64,000 nt of DNA from Pseudofabraea citricarpa. Its lineage: Eukaryota; Ascomycota; Leotiomycetes; Helotiales; Dermateaceae. The DNA lies in contig JAPWGK010000006.1 of assembly GCA_029641185.1 (NCBI GenBank), positions 372,001 to 436,000 on the forward strand. The letters run 5' to 3'. The notes beneath the pieces were generated by a model that was given only the letters and a program-made list of their open reading frames with translations, was not told the DNA's origin and searched no databases. The first letter of the stretch is position 1, and the number at the start of each line of letters is the position of its first letter. Shown here piece after piece: positions 30,580 through 42,569 of the stretch. Made by a program: the position numbers and the translations under genes.

Positions 30580-31800
30580 GTTTTATTGGGTATTACTGCT
30601 TGGACTCATGCTAATGGTCTGCAGTCGCTTATGAGGAAGGCATAGTCATAGCGAAGAGTAAATATTTCACCCTCTCTTTTATTAGAATGATTTGACAGAT
30701 AGAAAAACTAATCGTCCGTTGAAAAGTGTGGTAAAACTGCTTCCTGCTCGCAAGTAGACGAATGTTTATCAATACTTCCTTCGCGCTGAAGAGAAATTAC
30801 GTACTGAATTTGTGCCTCCGGCTCTGTAGCCAGGATTTCGAGGAGTCCTTTTTTCGTTACTTCCATAGATTTTGAAAAATTCCATATCTGTTACATGAGC
30901 AGCATGGACCCTGGACCACAAACAATCCATGTTATTATGATCAGGATCGTGCTCTCGTAGTTGTTATGGTTGTCATTATAGAACTTTTGGGGGTTTTTAA
31001 TTTGTTCCAGGGTGAGGTCTTCGGGAGGAATCATTGTAAAGGTGTTGGCTGGGAAAGAGGTTAAAAGCGGTAAATAGGCTTATGTTGGGATCGTTGATTG
31101 AGACGCGAAATAAAAAATGAATTCAAGGTCTGTAAAGTTTTACCACTTTCCACATTTACTATGGTTTATTTTTGAGTCCCAACCAGAAAATCTCTGTTAA
31201 CTTAGTCCCACGACCACTACTCATTATCCCATCTGAACAATCGACGGATAGACGACTACCTACCTAGTTTATTAACTCTGTTTGAGAAATCCTACTTGAC
31301 TTACTTTATACTGTCTATCCAGATACTCGAAATATAAAAGCACGTACTTAATCTCTCCAGAACAGCTCCACAGTCGACTGCATAGCAGATCCAGAGTCCG
31401 TCACGCAAGAAAATTATGTTGGTGCCTCCTGGCGTAACACAACAAGACAGTATCACTATGCCACCGACTCGAGCTAGCATCTTCCATATACCTACCTGAC
31501 TACAAATTGTGCACAGAATAGAACGACAGCAAGGGGTCATCATCACTCAAAAGTCTCAAACCTCCCTATGTGAAGAGATGAAAAAAGAGAATTTTATATC
31601 GCACGCTATAAGAATAGAAAGAATAAAAGAAGACGCTTGCGAGAAAACCTGTCGCTGTAGTCCTATACTACTAAGAGAAAAGAATATATATACCAACCCA
31701 TGTCCTCAAAGGCGACATGTTTCTGTTCTGTCAAATCAGATCCAGATAAAAACCCCCATCTATTTCCGTATCTCATCCAACAATGTTTGGAATATCCTCT
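30580..31800. other. Intergenic, with one weak small ORF
   Basis: 1.2 kb between convergent genes. Apart from the weak minus-strand frame described separately, nothing was seen. Confidence 0.4.
30708..31034 (-). other. Possible small gene or gene remnant
   Basis: From the ATG at 31034 a frame reads MIPPEDLTLEQIKNPQ and then a hydrophobic stretch (TILIIITWIVCGPGSMLL). An in-frame TAA follows, after which the same frame stays open to a TAG at 30708. A GTAACA...AAAAAG intron could bypass the stop with a different downstream frame. It may be the remnant of a membrane protein. I cannot decide between a small spliced gene and a pseudogene. Confidence 0.25.
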
Positions 31801-33096
31801 CTACATGTTCACTGCGATCGCTGCAGCTCCACCGAATAATGCTGCGGCGCCCATGGCACCGAGTGTTTGTCTTGGAGCAGCGCCGGTGCTGGTAGCTGCT
31901 GGGCCAGTGGTAGTCGCGCTGATGCCGGAGGTGAATGGGACAACACTTCCAGAAGCAGCACCGGAGAAGGCTACGGGCTGGGTTGTGGCTGTAACAACTG
32001 GTGTGGCGGTAGCATTTGAGGGATTAAGAACGCTGAGGCAGAGAATGTTAATTAAAGTTCCTTCAAGACGGCAAATGTTTTGGTATAAGCATAAATGAGA
32101 GAACTTACTTGTTAATGACGTGCATGACTCCGTTGGAGATGATAATATCAGTTATGGTTACCTGAGCAGCATTGACGAAAACTTTGTCATCTTCAACAAG
32201 AACAGCGAGAGATTCGCCGTTGACGGTTGGGAAGCTCTGGTTGGCAAGTCCAGTGACCAGAAGAGTGCTATAGCCCACAGTAGGAGTAATAACGTGATAT
32301 GTAAGAATGGAAGAGAGCTGCTGAGTAGTGAGGGTCTCTGCAGTAGCACCGATAGCCTGGAAAGCAGCATTGGAGGGAGCAAAAATGGTAACATCCTTGA
32401 GACCCTCAACAGTCGAGACGAGATTTGTCTTCGTGAGAGCTCCTGCAAGGCCAGTGAGTTGAGAATCAATCGCCGATTCGGCATCTGATAATGGAATAGT
32501 AAGGACTGTATCAACGATATGCATAACACCTCCTTGGAATGCGATATCCTAGACATTGTTAGGCTAGGTTTGAAGTACATGTATGTAAACTTACAGCTGT
32601 GAGAACAGTTGACTTTTCCTTGAGACCAGTAGTCACCTCTACCTTTCCATTGTTGAGCTGGCCTTGTACAACTTGACCACCGGTAACATTGGTATATGTG
32701 GCATTTGTAAGAAGTGTAGGCACGAATTGAGCTGTTGCAGTGAATGCTGAGCCTGGAACACTGGCGTTCAAAACATGGTAAGAAAGAAGAGCAGCAACTA
32801 CATCAGGTTTTGCTGATGCAGCCTTGCCACCGTCAGTGGCGAGGAATTTGGAGAAAGCATCATTGTTGGGAGCAAGAACAGTGATGCCGGTTGCTGTTGA
32901 AAGCACTTGCACTAGACCTGGCTGGGCAGAGAGAAGTGCTATTTTGGTCAATATATTTTAAAATGAAGACCGGATTAAGATCCTTACTCTGGAGTGTTGA
33001 AAGCGATGATTGACCGGCAATGGCTTGTACCAAAGTCTGGCTCTGTGCAGATGCAATGGCGGCGAAAGCCACAGGTAGGATGACTTGAAGAAGCAT
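31801..33096 (-). CDS. Secreted fasciclin (FAS1) domain protein, likely GPI-anchored
   Basis: Exons 32988-33096, 32595-32938, 32109-32548 and 31801-32032 encode 374 residues. A signal peptide (MLLQVILPVAFAAIASAQ) precedes two FAS1 domains. The first has ITVLAPNNDAFSKF and LLSYHVLNA; the second has VTIFAPSNAAFQAIG, ILTYHVITP and ISNGVMHVIN. A Ser/Thr/Ala-rich stalk and a hydrophobic C-terminus (GAAALFGGAAAIAVNM) suggest a GPI signal. Fasciclin proteins act in cell adhesion at the wall or membrane. All four junctions keep phase. Confidence 0.93.
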
Positions 33097-34284
33097 TATG
33101 GGAGGTTATTCTTTGACAAACTATTGTAGAGGAGATACGGAATTCAGAGGTGATTGAGCTGCTAACTCTAGAGTGAAGGGTAGTCACCTACATATAGGGC
33201 TCAACTGCTTGAAAGCAATGCATGCACGATGCAGGTTCCGAGGTCCAGAAAAGCCGGTCAAACCATGCCACGATAAGCACAGACTTCATAGAAGCTGTAC
33301 TAAAAATTTAAAGCCAAGTGACAAGCTTTTGAACGGGTATCATGTTTCGAAACAGACAAAGATCGTGGCTGTGCGGGGCTCCAAAACCGTAAAGTCGGAT
33401 ATTGAAATAGTCCAAGCAATGTCGGAAGAAGGTTTATTGGTCTGGAGAACCCATAAAGATTCACTCGAACGACCAGAAGCAGCTAGGTTAGCGATCGACG
33501 GTATGCGGAGAAAGCGGTAGGAAACCAGTAAGTGTTTGGTTGCTGTCGCATACTGGCAAAACACTCCATCGCTTAAGGGTGTCACTCCTTTCTGCCATCT
33601 TGGGACAGCTGGGCGGTGTCAAACTGAATTATTCATCAATCAGCTAACTCAATAGGAACTCATGGCATCTAATCCGGAGATGTGAGCAGTTCGTGGGCTG
33701 CAAAGCCTGAAACACTCCGTGAGATGCGAGTGCTGTTTGGACCGTCACGTGTGAGAGAACGACAGGACTGCCATAAGCGACAACTCCTGGCCATCATCCT
33801 AGGAACCTGTCACTGTCACTAGGACCTCCAAGAACGATTGCAAAACTCAAGATCCTCAGCCAAAATGTTCACGTATAGAGAGGTTTCTGCACCCTAGACT
33901 CATTAGGACATGAAATGAATGTGTCTTGGATGATAGCCAGAGGGTAACTCAAATAGATGACTTCCTACCAACAGAACCCAAGGGATGGAGCTTTACTTGA
34001 AGAACCGAGCAGCATATCATCCACTTGAATTCAATAGCAGCTCGAGCTTCAAGGCGTTCAGTCTTCAGAAGTTTGAAATCAAGAAAACTGCTGCAAGAGA
34101 GTGGCCAATTAGCAACAAAGAATATGAAAGTGATGAAGAAGGCATAGGCAGAGGCTTTTTCAGGGTTGATCCGAGACTCAGAAGCCTCTGGCCAAAGCTC
34201 TGTCTCAACCTCCGATTTTCTGTGGCTAGACTTGCCCGCAAGAAACGCATTTCCTAAGTGAGATATGCTAATCGGGTGCCAAGA

Positions 34285-34470
34285 TCAATGGCAGGCCGAT
34301 CGCTCTTCCACAACACTGGCAGCTCTCGAAGTGATGAACCCCAGCGGAAAGGTAACAACCGAGCTGAGAATGATGGCCATCAAGCGAAATGCTTCCCACG
34401 GTGACAACCGACCATCTCCCGAGTAGTTCTTTTCAGCTAGATTCTGAGATTCATAGTAATGGATTTGAGG
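34285..34470 (-). other. Candidate terminal exon of an unrecognised protein
   Basis: A 61-codon open frame ending TGA at 34285. It includes AEKNYSGDGRLSPWEAFRL followed by a hydrophobic MAIILSSVVTFPLGFI segment. The amphipathic-then-TM pattern and codon usage look coding. A possible acceptor (TCTCAG) precedes it, but I could not find convincing upstream exons. Confidence 0.25.
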
Positions 34471-34923
34471 TCAGAGAATTACTCCGTGAGTAACTGTATC
34501 GATGCGGTACTTGTCGAAACACAGCTAGTTGATTGGGAGTAGACATGTCCTTCAATCATTTTGCTAAAGATGGGATTGGCAGTGGACTTCTGTTGCGAGC
34601 ATTATTGATACGAAGACCGGGTATAAGACTGAGGCGGAGAGTGTCTTTGAAACGAATTCTTTACTTCTCAGCTGCAGCTCTGCACAAGAATAGGTTCGTT
34701 TGTAGTTCGCCAAAAATCGACAAGACGTTTCGATGTGGGGCATCATCCCATATCACGTGGCTCTCGCATGGGGTTAGGTCCTTTTGCCTGGTGAGTGAAG
34801 GTGAAGCTGCTTCAAGGTCTTCCTCTCATCGCAAGCAACTAAGCAACCCTCACCATCTGCGCCATTTTTAAAAGGACCGGTACCGTATCCGTATCGGCTT
34901 CCTCTCACTTGCAAGTAAGCCAG

Positions 34924-34950
34924 CAAGTAGGATCGAACAAGGATCGAACA
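34924..34950. repeat. Short tandem duplication (GGATCGAACA)
   Basis: Two adjacent copies of a decamer-like unit, GGATCGAACAA then GGATCGAACAG. Its complement resembles a tRNA box B, but no cloverleaf can be folded around it. Confidence 0.4.
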
Positions 34951-35646
34951 GGAAGCAATCAATTGCACCTTAAGCTCTTGCCGCTTGATCCACATTGTAG
35001 GTCGTTTCTCTCCTCACTCCGAGTCTGCGCGAATCTTGATCTCGTCTGCAGGCTCGTCAAAGCTCTGATGTGTAGTATGCACACTTTTCACCTGACTGGC
35101 AGCCTGGTTTCCAAAGGTGTAAAGACTGTCTGGCACCTACACACATACATACAAGCCTCTTGGATGATCAGGAAACTGCAGTACAAGTCTCCGAGGCAGT
35201 GTAATGTTAGGTGAGTATCTACACAAAGACGTTCAAGCTGTGCTACCGACTCTACTATACCAGCCTTCGCATCTCTGATCCCACAACAACCTTCATCGGT
35301 GGACGAAATTAGCATTTTGACATGACGCGAATACGACGACCTCGAGGATTGCTGGCCCTTCTTGATGTGTTAGGGTTTGGCTAGGTCGATAATGAGGGAA
35401 GAGAGCTCTGAAGGGGTAGATATACTTGGAGTGAGGGGTTGTTATGTTGGTACGGAGGGAATGATGACCCACGATATCGGGAGCTTCGCAGCCGATCTGC
35501 GACGGCAAGGGAGCGTGCGTGGGGGAGATCGCTCCGGCGGGGCGCAGCTGTGCGGCTAGAAATATTAATTTCTTAGAGCTTCATCTCGCGCCCTCCCAAC
35601 GAACTTTCCTTCCTCCCACAGTCTTCGATCCTCACACAATCCCCTC

Positions 35647-37020
35647 ATGATGGATTCTCTATCTCAAGCGCTCCACCTCGACCGAAAGGTTACCATAGAT
35701 GTTTTCACCGCAGTTCTGGGTGTCCTTGTGGTTGGGACGGGCCTAAAGGCTACGCACATGATAGTAAGGAGAAAGGAGGGCAAGATTGTTCGCAGTCCTC
35801 GGGAGACAGTTCTTTCAAAGCTCAGTGCTGTTGAGCAGAGTGCTCTACCTTACCCACCAGACGCATTGCCTGGAGGAAGAGATGTCGACAGTCCGGTATG
35901 TTCGGACCTCACAGATGTTTCACAATCAAGTACTTATCGCAGATAGTATGGTTCACTGCGAGTCTTCGAATGGGGACCAAAGGATGGTAAGAAAGTCATT
36001 CTGGTTCATGGGATTACGACCTCTTGCGTAGCTCTAGGTGCTGTTGCTCAAGGCATGGCAGATAGGGGATGCCGCGTGATGCTTTTTGTGAGTGACCTAT
36101 AATCTCCAATGTGATTGATTGCCGTGAAGTGCATTTGTATATCGAATTTCTTCCGTCTCCTCAGGAACTAATAAATTTATGACTATTACTGACATGAAGT
36201 AGGACCTTTGGGGTAGAGGTTACAGTGACTCGCCTGACTTGCCACATGACGAGAGACTCTATGCGACACAGATTCTCCTTGCGATTACTTCATCTCCTCT
36301 CTCATGGACAGGTGATAAGAGTGGTGGCTTCAGTATCATTGCATATTCACTTGGTGGCTGTATTTCAACGTCATTTACTGCCCATTTTCCAAACCTTGTG
36401 AACTCTCTTGTATTGCTATGCCCAACCGGGTTAATACGCTCTAAACACCTAGGTCGCCAGAGGCAAGTACTCTTCGCCGCCGATTATGTTCCTACTTGGG
36501 CCATGGAACAGTTTGCCAAGAAAACGTTGCAGAAACCAATGTACGCAGATGAAAACCAGGAAGCCACTATTGAAGACCTAGCCAGAGGAGAACTGAAAGA
36601 AGGCTCAACTATGTGAGCACTTAAAATTATGTTAATCTTGACGAGAGCTGACAAGTATATAGTTCTGCGCAACCTGTCCCTGTTTGCAAGAAGTATCCAA
36701 ATGTTACTGTGATGGGAGCCGTCCAATGGCATCTCCAAAGTCATCCGGGATTTGTTCGGTCCTTCCTGTCCACTTTGCGATATGCACCCATCTCAGGCCA
36801 GTCTGAAGAATGGAAGAAACTTGGTCTTCGAAAAGAGAAGACAATGATCTTTGCTGGGACAACCGATCCAATCATCATTCCTGGGGAGCTCAAGGTGGAT
36901 GCAGAAGCTTTGATAGGCAAGGATAAGATTGACTGGCACTTGATTGATGGAGCCCACGACATCCCTGTGACTGAATCAGAAAAGATTTGCGATAGAATTG
37001 CAAAATCCTGGGGCCTCTAA
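35647..37020 (+). CDS. Membrane-anchored alpha/beta-hydrolase
   Basis: Exons 35647-35895, 35947-36087, 36203-36612 and 36663-37020 give 385 residues. A single N-terminal hydrophobic segment (VFTAVLGVLVVGTGLKATHMI) probably anchors it. The oxyanion region is VILVHGITTSC, with DLWGRGYSDSP after the next strand, the nucleophile in IIAYSLGG, the acid near GTTDPIIIPG and the histidine in DGAHDIPVT. This is a complete Ser-Asp-His hydrolase set. The substrate (ester, lipid or epoxide) is unknown. All introns keep phase. Confidence 0.9.
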
Positions 37021-37461
37021 GGAAACCCTGTATTATTATGTACGATATATTGCTCTCAGACTTATAGATGGCGGGGTAGCACTAATTTATGTCTTTTAAA
37101 TGTCACATACAGATCAAATTTTATTTGAAATTGCAGTGATAGTGGACATAAAGCTACAGAGGGGAAACAAGAGTTAAGATAGAAGCGCACGACATCAATT
37201 TGGCACAAAATACGCACAACACTAATACCTAGGCACCAGTTAATTTCAATACTTGGGAGGTTAATTCTTTTTATCCCGATACTCCAATTTACGCTTTGGT
37301 CTATGCTACTGCTATAAAATAAGCTGTAGGTTGATAAACCTGTGACAGCAAATCATGCAAAGAGGAGCTACAGTAGGTCACAGCTGAAGAGCATCGAACT
37401 TGTAGACCAGTGAAGAAAAATCAGTCTACACAATCTCGAGTGCCTACTAAAAAAGAGCAGC
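37021..37461. other. Intergenic, convergent 3' regions
   Basis: Between the hydrolase and GH131 stop codons. Nothing seen. Confidence 0.4.
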
Positions 37462-38603
37462 TTAAGCAGTTAGACTAACACACCCATCAACGCTATCCTC
37501 CACAAAGATGCCACCATACACAATACCCTCGTCGATACCGGCCTCTTGGAACCCATCAACGCTGGCATCCTTCACGACCCCAGTAGATTTCTTCAGAATC
37601 CCGAAATGGTACTGGCCTTGGCCACTAACATCATTCTGGACAGCATCTGTGACAGTAGCGAGAGGGTTTGTACCATTAGAGTAGAGCACTTGAGTGGTAC
37701 TAACAACTCAATATTAGCAAATCTTCATCGTCCATTGATGCAATCGTCACGTACAAAAAATGAAAGAAAAAAATGAAAAGACTCACTTCTTATCAAAATC
37801 CAACGCGAAGGCAAAATTATGCCAGCCCTCCGTGAAAGCCGTCACGAACAGGTTACTCAGGTTCTGGCCATTGCTCTGCACCACGAGGGAATCCTGATCG
37901 ATCTCAGGAAACCCAGCTTGCACGCCCGTCTGGATGCGGAATTGGTTCGTCGCCGAATTCTCCATGAACACCATCTGGTACTCGTGGCTCTGGTTCAACG
38001 GACGCGCTGTGTCTTTTCGCAGACTTACGTGCACCGTCTTTAGCCCCAGTGTCGAGTCGTCCGTGCCGGTGTTGTTGACGTGCAATAACTCGGCGCGCCG
38101 GAACCCTGTCTGCTTGACGGTTGGGTTCGGTGAGAAGATGGATGCATCGCTGAAGGTTGTCACGTTAATCATTGATGAGGCATGGCTTTTCTAAAGTGCT
38201 GGTGCGGCGTACCTGATCGTCACTTCAAACGGGATCGTCCCTTTTTGGGCATCGAACTACGTCTCTTGTTAACTTGCTGTGAACATATTTTCCGGGTCTT
38301 GTCAGTCATCAAGCATACAAGAGAACTTTCCACCTCGGGTCCTGGAATCTTGACTATATTGCTCCAAGTCAGATCTAAGGCACTTGGTCAATTCATGGTT
38401 TGATTTCCCTTGAAGGGCAATGATCAGAAACACCACTTACTCTGTCCAAAGACAAACTTGCTATTGAACGGGCTCGCACTCGCGTCGTCAAATGTTGCCG
38501 GGGTACTATTTGCTGCCAGCCGTCCGTCAAGCTTGATGGGACATTTCTGGGCGTCGACGGTAAAAGCTGCGGCCAGAACGAGAGTGGAGTAGAGGAACTG
38601 CAT
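37462..38603 (-). CDS. Secreted GH131-type beta-glucanase
   Basis: Exons 38441-38603, 38319-38374, 38213-38256, 37787-38149 and 37462-37699 give 287 residues, the usual GH131 size. A signal peptide (MQFLYSTLVLAAAFTVDAQ) is followed by CPIKLDGRL and SPFNSKFVFGQNLTWSNI. Then come PFEVTISDASIFSPNPTVKQ, TGFRRAELL, a TVHVSLRKD strand, LNQSHEYQMVFME and NQFRIQTGV. These follow the GH131 order closely. GH131 enzymes cut beta-1,3, beta-1,4 and mixed glucans. Two internal exons are only 56 and 44 nt. The first Met of the signal peptide was preferred over an upstream frame. Confidence 0.92.
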
Positions 38604-39664
38604 GGTAATGCCAACAGCTCGTTTTGAAAATTTACAATTCGGGAGATACAGTTTCTCTACTGTAGCAATAAAAGAACGGAAGTAGAGATCAACTCTGAAA
38701 AGAATGTGGAGTGTAGAAAAACACAATCGCAGAGAAGAATAGTATAACAGTCAAGTGAGTTGGCGAGCGGTGGACATGTTATTGAGTTTATATACATCCG
38801 TCCACATCGCACAGCAATTCCTTTATATTATTGTGGAGTCATCTTCCAATTGGAAAGTCCGTGGGAAAGTAGGATTTGTCTCAAGATAAACCTTATTATA
38901 CTCAAAGTCATTGTGCTCCCTCCCCTTGAAATCTGTGCTGTTGTAAAATATCGGCTTTCCTCGGATCCCGAGTCCTTTCTGTCTTAGAAGCTTTTGCCCC
39001 TTGTGCGGCCCGCTATATAACGTTTTGTTTCCGCTATCATCTTCGTCCCATGTACTGAGGATTTTTATGTATTTAACAACAAGTATTATCATCCGTACTT
39101 AGTGTAGAGAAGGTTTACAAAGAAAAAGAAACAAGATATTTCAGTATGTACAAAGCCAATGCTCTAATTAAGCAATTTCCAGGCGAAGATATGAGACGAG
39201 CACAGTCGGTAATGTTCGTTTACCGAGGCGATAAAAAGCTTAATCTCTAAGGGCAAGTAGTTACCAACCTTAGAACATAGAGGAAGAAAAGACTAGCCCA
39301 TTTAAGAGTGTTTTTACTATTCCAGTATAGCAATACTATACTATAGCGATTCCCTTCTACTTTATACGAGTCTTTATGTACTAAGTTGTAAAGTTATGGA
39401 TGTGCTGCAAGTATAGGAAGCGCTAACTAATATCTAGCTTTGAACGGATACTATGCATAGGCTTGTGTATAAATAGAAAGTCTTCTATTACGCAGCGCAG
39501 TAGAATATTTGCCTCTTTGGATTTCATTACCATGAAATCGTTCTTAGCAGCAGAGCAAAATCCAGAACTGTCTTCGAATTTATCTAAGGGTTTTCTGAAA
39601 GAAACTTATCGCTAAACAGCTCGAATGCAAGCAAGGCATTTCCCACCAACAATCAAATCAGCAA
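38604..39664. other. Intergenic, AT-rich
   Basis: 1.06 kb containing the GH131 promoter and the 3' side of the phosphoribosyltransferase. A minus-strand frame at 38823-39092 lacks a recognisable motif. Confidence 0.4.
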
Positions 39665-40598
39665 TCAAGTCCTAACATCCCATCCACCCTCAACCATCTT
39701 AAGCAGCGGGCTCTCAAACACCCAAACCACCTTTCCCTCCCTGTCCTTCCCTAGGAGCTCTCTCCATCGATCACCCTGTTTCATCGCCACAGCCGCTGCG
39801 AATACCTCGCATCCTACATGCTCGCTCTCCAGTAGATCCCAAATAGCTTGCAGCGTCTTACCAGAACTCACTGCATCGTCGACAATGACGACTTTCTTGC
39901 CGCGTAGCAGAGGCAGTTGATTGGGGTCCAGGAAGGCGCGTTTGAGGTTTTGTCCTGGTGAAGTGATGGATGACACGGCGGTGGAGAGTAATGGGTCGTA
40001 CCAGAATTTCTCAGAGTAGCCGAGGGGGACGTAGCGCTCTGTTTTGGAGGTTAGATGAGTATTGCTGCCAAAGAAGAGGAGAAGTGGGAGGGATTGAGAT
40101 AATGAACTTATAATGAAAGAAGGCTAGGACAAACTTACTCAGTCCTAAAGTCTTGGCTACTAAAGGAGCAATGCTCAATCCCAAAGTCGGCAATCCTACC
40201 ACTACTACATCTTCGTTCCCCCCGTTCACCTCGGCAGCAGCATAAGAAGAAGAAGAAGAAGATGATGATGATGCCGATGACGAAATGAACTCTTGGACCT
40301 TCAAGCCGAGCATAGTCCCAAGTTCATCCACAACCTCCAAACTGCCATGGTAGATCAAGAGCGAAGCGACAGCTTCCTGGGGGTTACTCCACAGCTGCCG
40401 GATCGGTAGCATCAATACACGGGCATCGGGTAATACAGCCGGGACGCGATACTGCCATGGTGCCTTCTTTGACTTTTCTGGCGTCGTGCTCGGCAAGATG
40501 GTTTGCCAGTAGGCTGTTGTGGGTTCGGTGAAGTGCGTGTGTTCGATTATCTTCTTGGGAGCCGTGGGGGATTCTGTTTTAGAAGCGGATTCTGCCAT
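39665..40598 (-). CDS. Phosphoribosyltransferase-domain protein
   Basis: Two exons, 40139-40598 and 39665-40038 (277 residues). The C-terminal half carries the PRPP-binding loop VVIVDDAVSSGKT, preceded by RYVPLGYSEKFWYD and a DPNQLPLLRGK turn. The N-terminal half has VVVVGLPTLGLSIAPLVAKTLGL, the usual PRTase strand and helix. A polyserine insert (about residues 107-119), coded by a trinucleotide repeat, lies in between. It belongs to a fungal PRTase-like family; the base accepted is not predictable. The exon join gives LKRYVPLG. Confidence 0.85.
40244..40273. repeat. Trinucleotide repeat encoding polyserine
   Basis: A (GAA)n tract followed by (GAT)n on the plus strand, reading as Ser codons TCT and TCA-type on the minus strand. 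Copy number is likely polymorphic. Confidence 0.75.
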
Positions 40599-41039
40599 TT
40601 TGGATGTATCGCGGATGTATTTTGTGGTATTGGAGACGGGTTTGACACCAGGGAATTTGATAGGGTGGGTAAGAGTGGGTTGGACTGGTCTAACTTTAAA
40701 TAGTAAGCACGAGATCTTGTTGAATGAATCATGCAGAAGATTCTTTGCGTGATGAATAAGTTCAACGCGCCATCGGTTATCAAAGGTATGATGGTTGATA
40801 GGTAGGCAGTTCTTGTCAGTGGCTTGAGAAACATACCTTTATGTTTGTGTGACTCAGTACAAGAAAGTAGTTTCGGGGAACTCTTTGAAAGCTATTCTGA
40901 TTTGGTGTTTGCTAAAGATGAAGTACTTCTGGTTACCTACCTAAATCCAATCAACTCACCATTTAAGTGGTTATAGGTTGGTCACCAAACAGATTTTAGG
41001 AGCCAGTCTCTTTCCAGTATCAAGAATATTATTCAATGC
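40599..41039. other. Intergenic between PRTase and cupin genes
   Basis: Holds the PRTase promoter. No motif or gene recognised. Confidence 0.35.
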
Positions 41040-41669
41040 TCATTGGCCATGTGAGCCTCCATTTTGATCAAATGCTCCTCCAGTCGCCTCTTCCCACAGC
41101 TTGACCAAAGGCCCTTTACTACCAAATATCGGGTCATATTCAGGAATAGGCACAGCTCTGGCCTGGCTTGCCTTCAACTGCGTTTCCTCCTCATCAGCTT
41201 TGCAGAAGTTGTTGTCCCAGTGCGGACTCCCCTATCACAGCTCAGCAATCTAGCAATACTCTGAAAATATTCAACCTACTTTTGGATATAAGCCGACATA
41301 TTCATAATCATGGGTGCTTCTCAAAGAGCAATGAGAAACACCTGCCGGCAATACAATAGCATCACCAGCAGACAGCTCAACCTTTATATCATTCATAGAA
41401 TCATCGAGTGGTCCTCGACCGAGTAGCAATTGACTGCTTCCCTTGAAAGCCGCATAGCATTCATGTGTGACACTATGAAAATGGTGGGTTGGATAATGCT
41501 TGAATACCCCGCCTCTCATCCACCTATTCGCTTCTATCACCGCGCATGGTGTTGTTGGAGTGCCATCTACAACGAAAGCCGATCGATAGATGAGGACAGG
41601 AAGCGGTGAATTCGGGACATGAGGTGTAGGTTTTGCAATGTAATAGACTTCTGGAGAAGTGTTCGCCAT
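41040..41669 (-). CDS. Cupin-domain protein
   Basis: Two exons, 41280-41669 and 41040-41231 (193 residues). Cupin motif 1 is KHYPTHHFHSVTHECYAAFKG (written here in brief as H-x3-HHFH...H-E). Motif 2 is AGDAIVLPAGVSHCS. The C-terminus has PHWDNNF and a DPIFG segment. Cupins of this type are often metal-binding enzymes or sugar-modifying proteins. The chosen ATG (MANTSPEVYY) is internal to a longer frame. The longer start at 41762 would overlap the CTF8 stop region and adds a non-conserved leader. Confidence 0.8.
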
Positions 41670-41758
41670 GTTGCTGACAAGTTCGAAGCAAGTCGAGATT
41701 GGGAGAATGGCGGGGTATAAATTCGCTTGCCTAACCATCGTCATGATCAACGCGATCT

Positions 41759-42274
41759 TCAAACCACAGGTTCAATAGGCGCGACTCGTGTTCCAACAGG
41801 CTCTGGTCGGGTTGAAAATAGAATCTTCCACTTGATAATCTCCACAACTTCAAGCTCGTCTGGTATCTCCCCTCCTTCTCTCTCATCCATGGCATCCTCA
41901 TTGCGGATCTTCTCCAATCCCTCAACCCTCTTGCGTATCACAGCAATAGCCTTAGGAAGCTTCTTCACTTCTCCCGATAGCCTCTGATGCTTTCCGACGT
42001 ATAGGTAAACTCGCTTCATCCATGCAGTGCTCTTTGAGTCTTGAGGATCGTATTCTGGAAAGATCAATCGGCCGATCGGAGTCTCCTGCGCTGCCGCACC
42101 TCCAACGTGGTCTGTGGTCGTTATCGCATCCTCGTCATCGTGTTCGGGAAGATTGATGGTGCCTTGCATTTCGAGGAGGGCGAGCCCCGAGGGGGTCTGG
42201 AGAAGTTGTGGGAGGGGGTTCTTCTTGGAGACTGGAATTCGCCTTGATTCGGGATGCAGAGGTATCGGGGCCAT
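41759..42274 (-). CDS. CTF8: Chromosome transmission fidelity protein 8
   Basis: Intronless, 171 residues. It contains PSGLALLEMQGTINLP near residue 30, a GRLIFPEYDPQDSKSTAWMKRVYLYVGKHQRLSGEVKKLPKAIAVIRK core (quoted in parts: GRLIFPEYDP, RVYLYVGKHQRLSGEV) and an EVVEIIKWKILFSTRPEPVG end. These are the defining Ctf8 blocks. Ctf8 joins Ctf18 and Dcc1 in an alternative clamp loader acting in sister chromatid cohesion. It lies 89 bp upstream of the cupin gene, on the same strand. Confidence 0.88.
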   Translation of the reverse strand: MAPIPLHPESRRIPVSKKNPLPQLLQTPSGLALLEMQGTINLPEHDDEDAITTTDHVGGAAAQETPIGRLIFPEYDPQDSKSTAWMKRVYLYVGKHQRLSGEVKKLPKAIAVIRKRVEGLEKIRNEDAMDEREGGEIPDELEVVEIIKWKILFSTRPEPVGTRVAPIEPVV

Positions 42275-42569
42275 GATGAAACTCGAACGATATCTAGGCC
42301 AGCAAATACTAGAGGTGAACAGAAAATGTGAGCTGCAACTTATTGTGAAGCAGAAGACTGTTGGCGGGCATAATTTGTCCCGCTGAACGCGTTCAACGCG
42401 TCGCTTATCTGGTCGTGTATCTAAATTGATAAACTCACCCCAACTTAGTAACATCTGTAGAGACAACCTGAACGCAGCATCTTACATGTGAAAATATAGC
42501 CCCCTACCTGCAAGGAAATCTTATTTTCATATCAGAACAAGGGACAGGCAATAAAAAACAACATCATTG

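Larger units (their letters stand above)
33097..35646. other. Long intergenic region with weak ORFs
   Basis: 2.5 kb with no confident gene. Frames at 33173-33520, 33985-34257 and 34533-34871 have no recognisable motif. A short minus-strand frame at 34285-34470 looks the most protein-like. A CT-rich leader precedes the next gene near 35580-35640. Confidence 0.4.

Noticed and set aside
34924..34950. tRNA box B-like sequences on the minus strand
   Set aside because: Two tandem GTTCGATCC-like units, but no acceptor, D or anticodon arm can be folded around them.
38823..39092. Minus-strand frame of 89 codons upstream of GH131
   Set aside because: No conserved motif, no good ATG context and no plausible exon partner.
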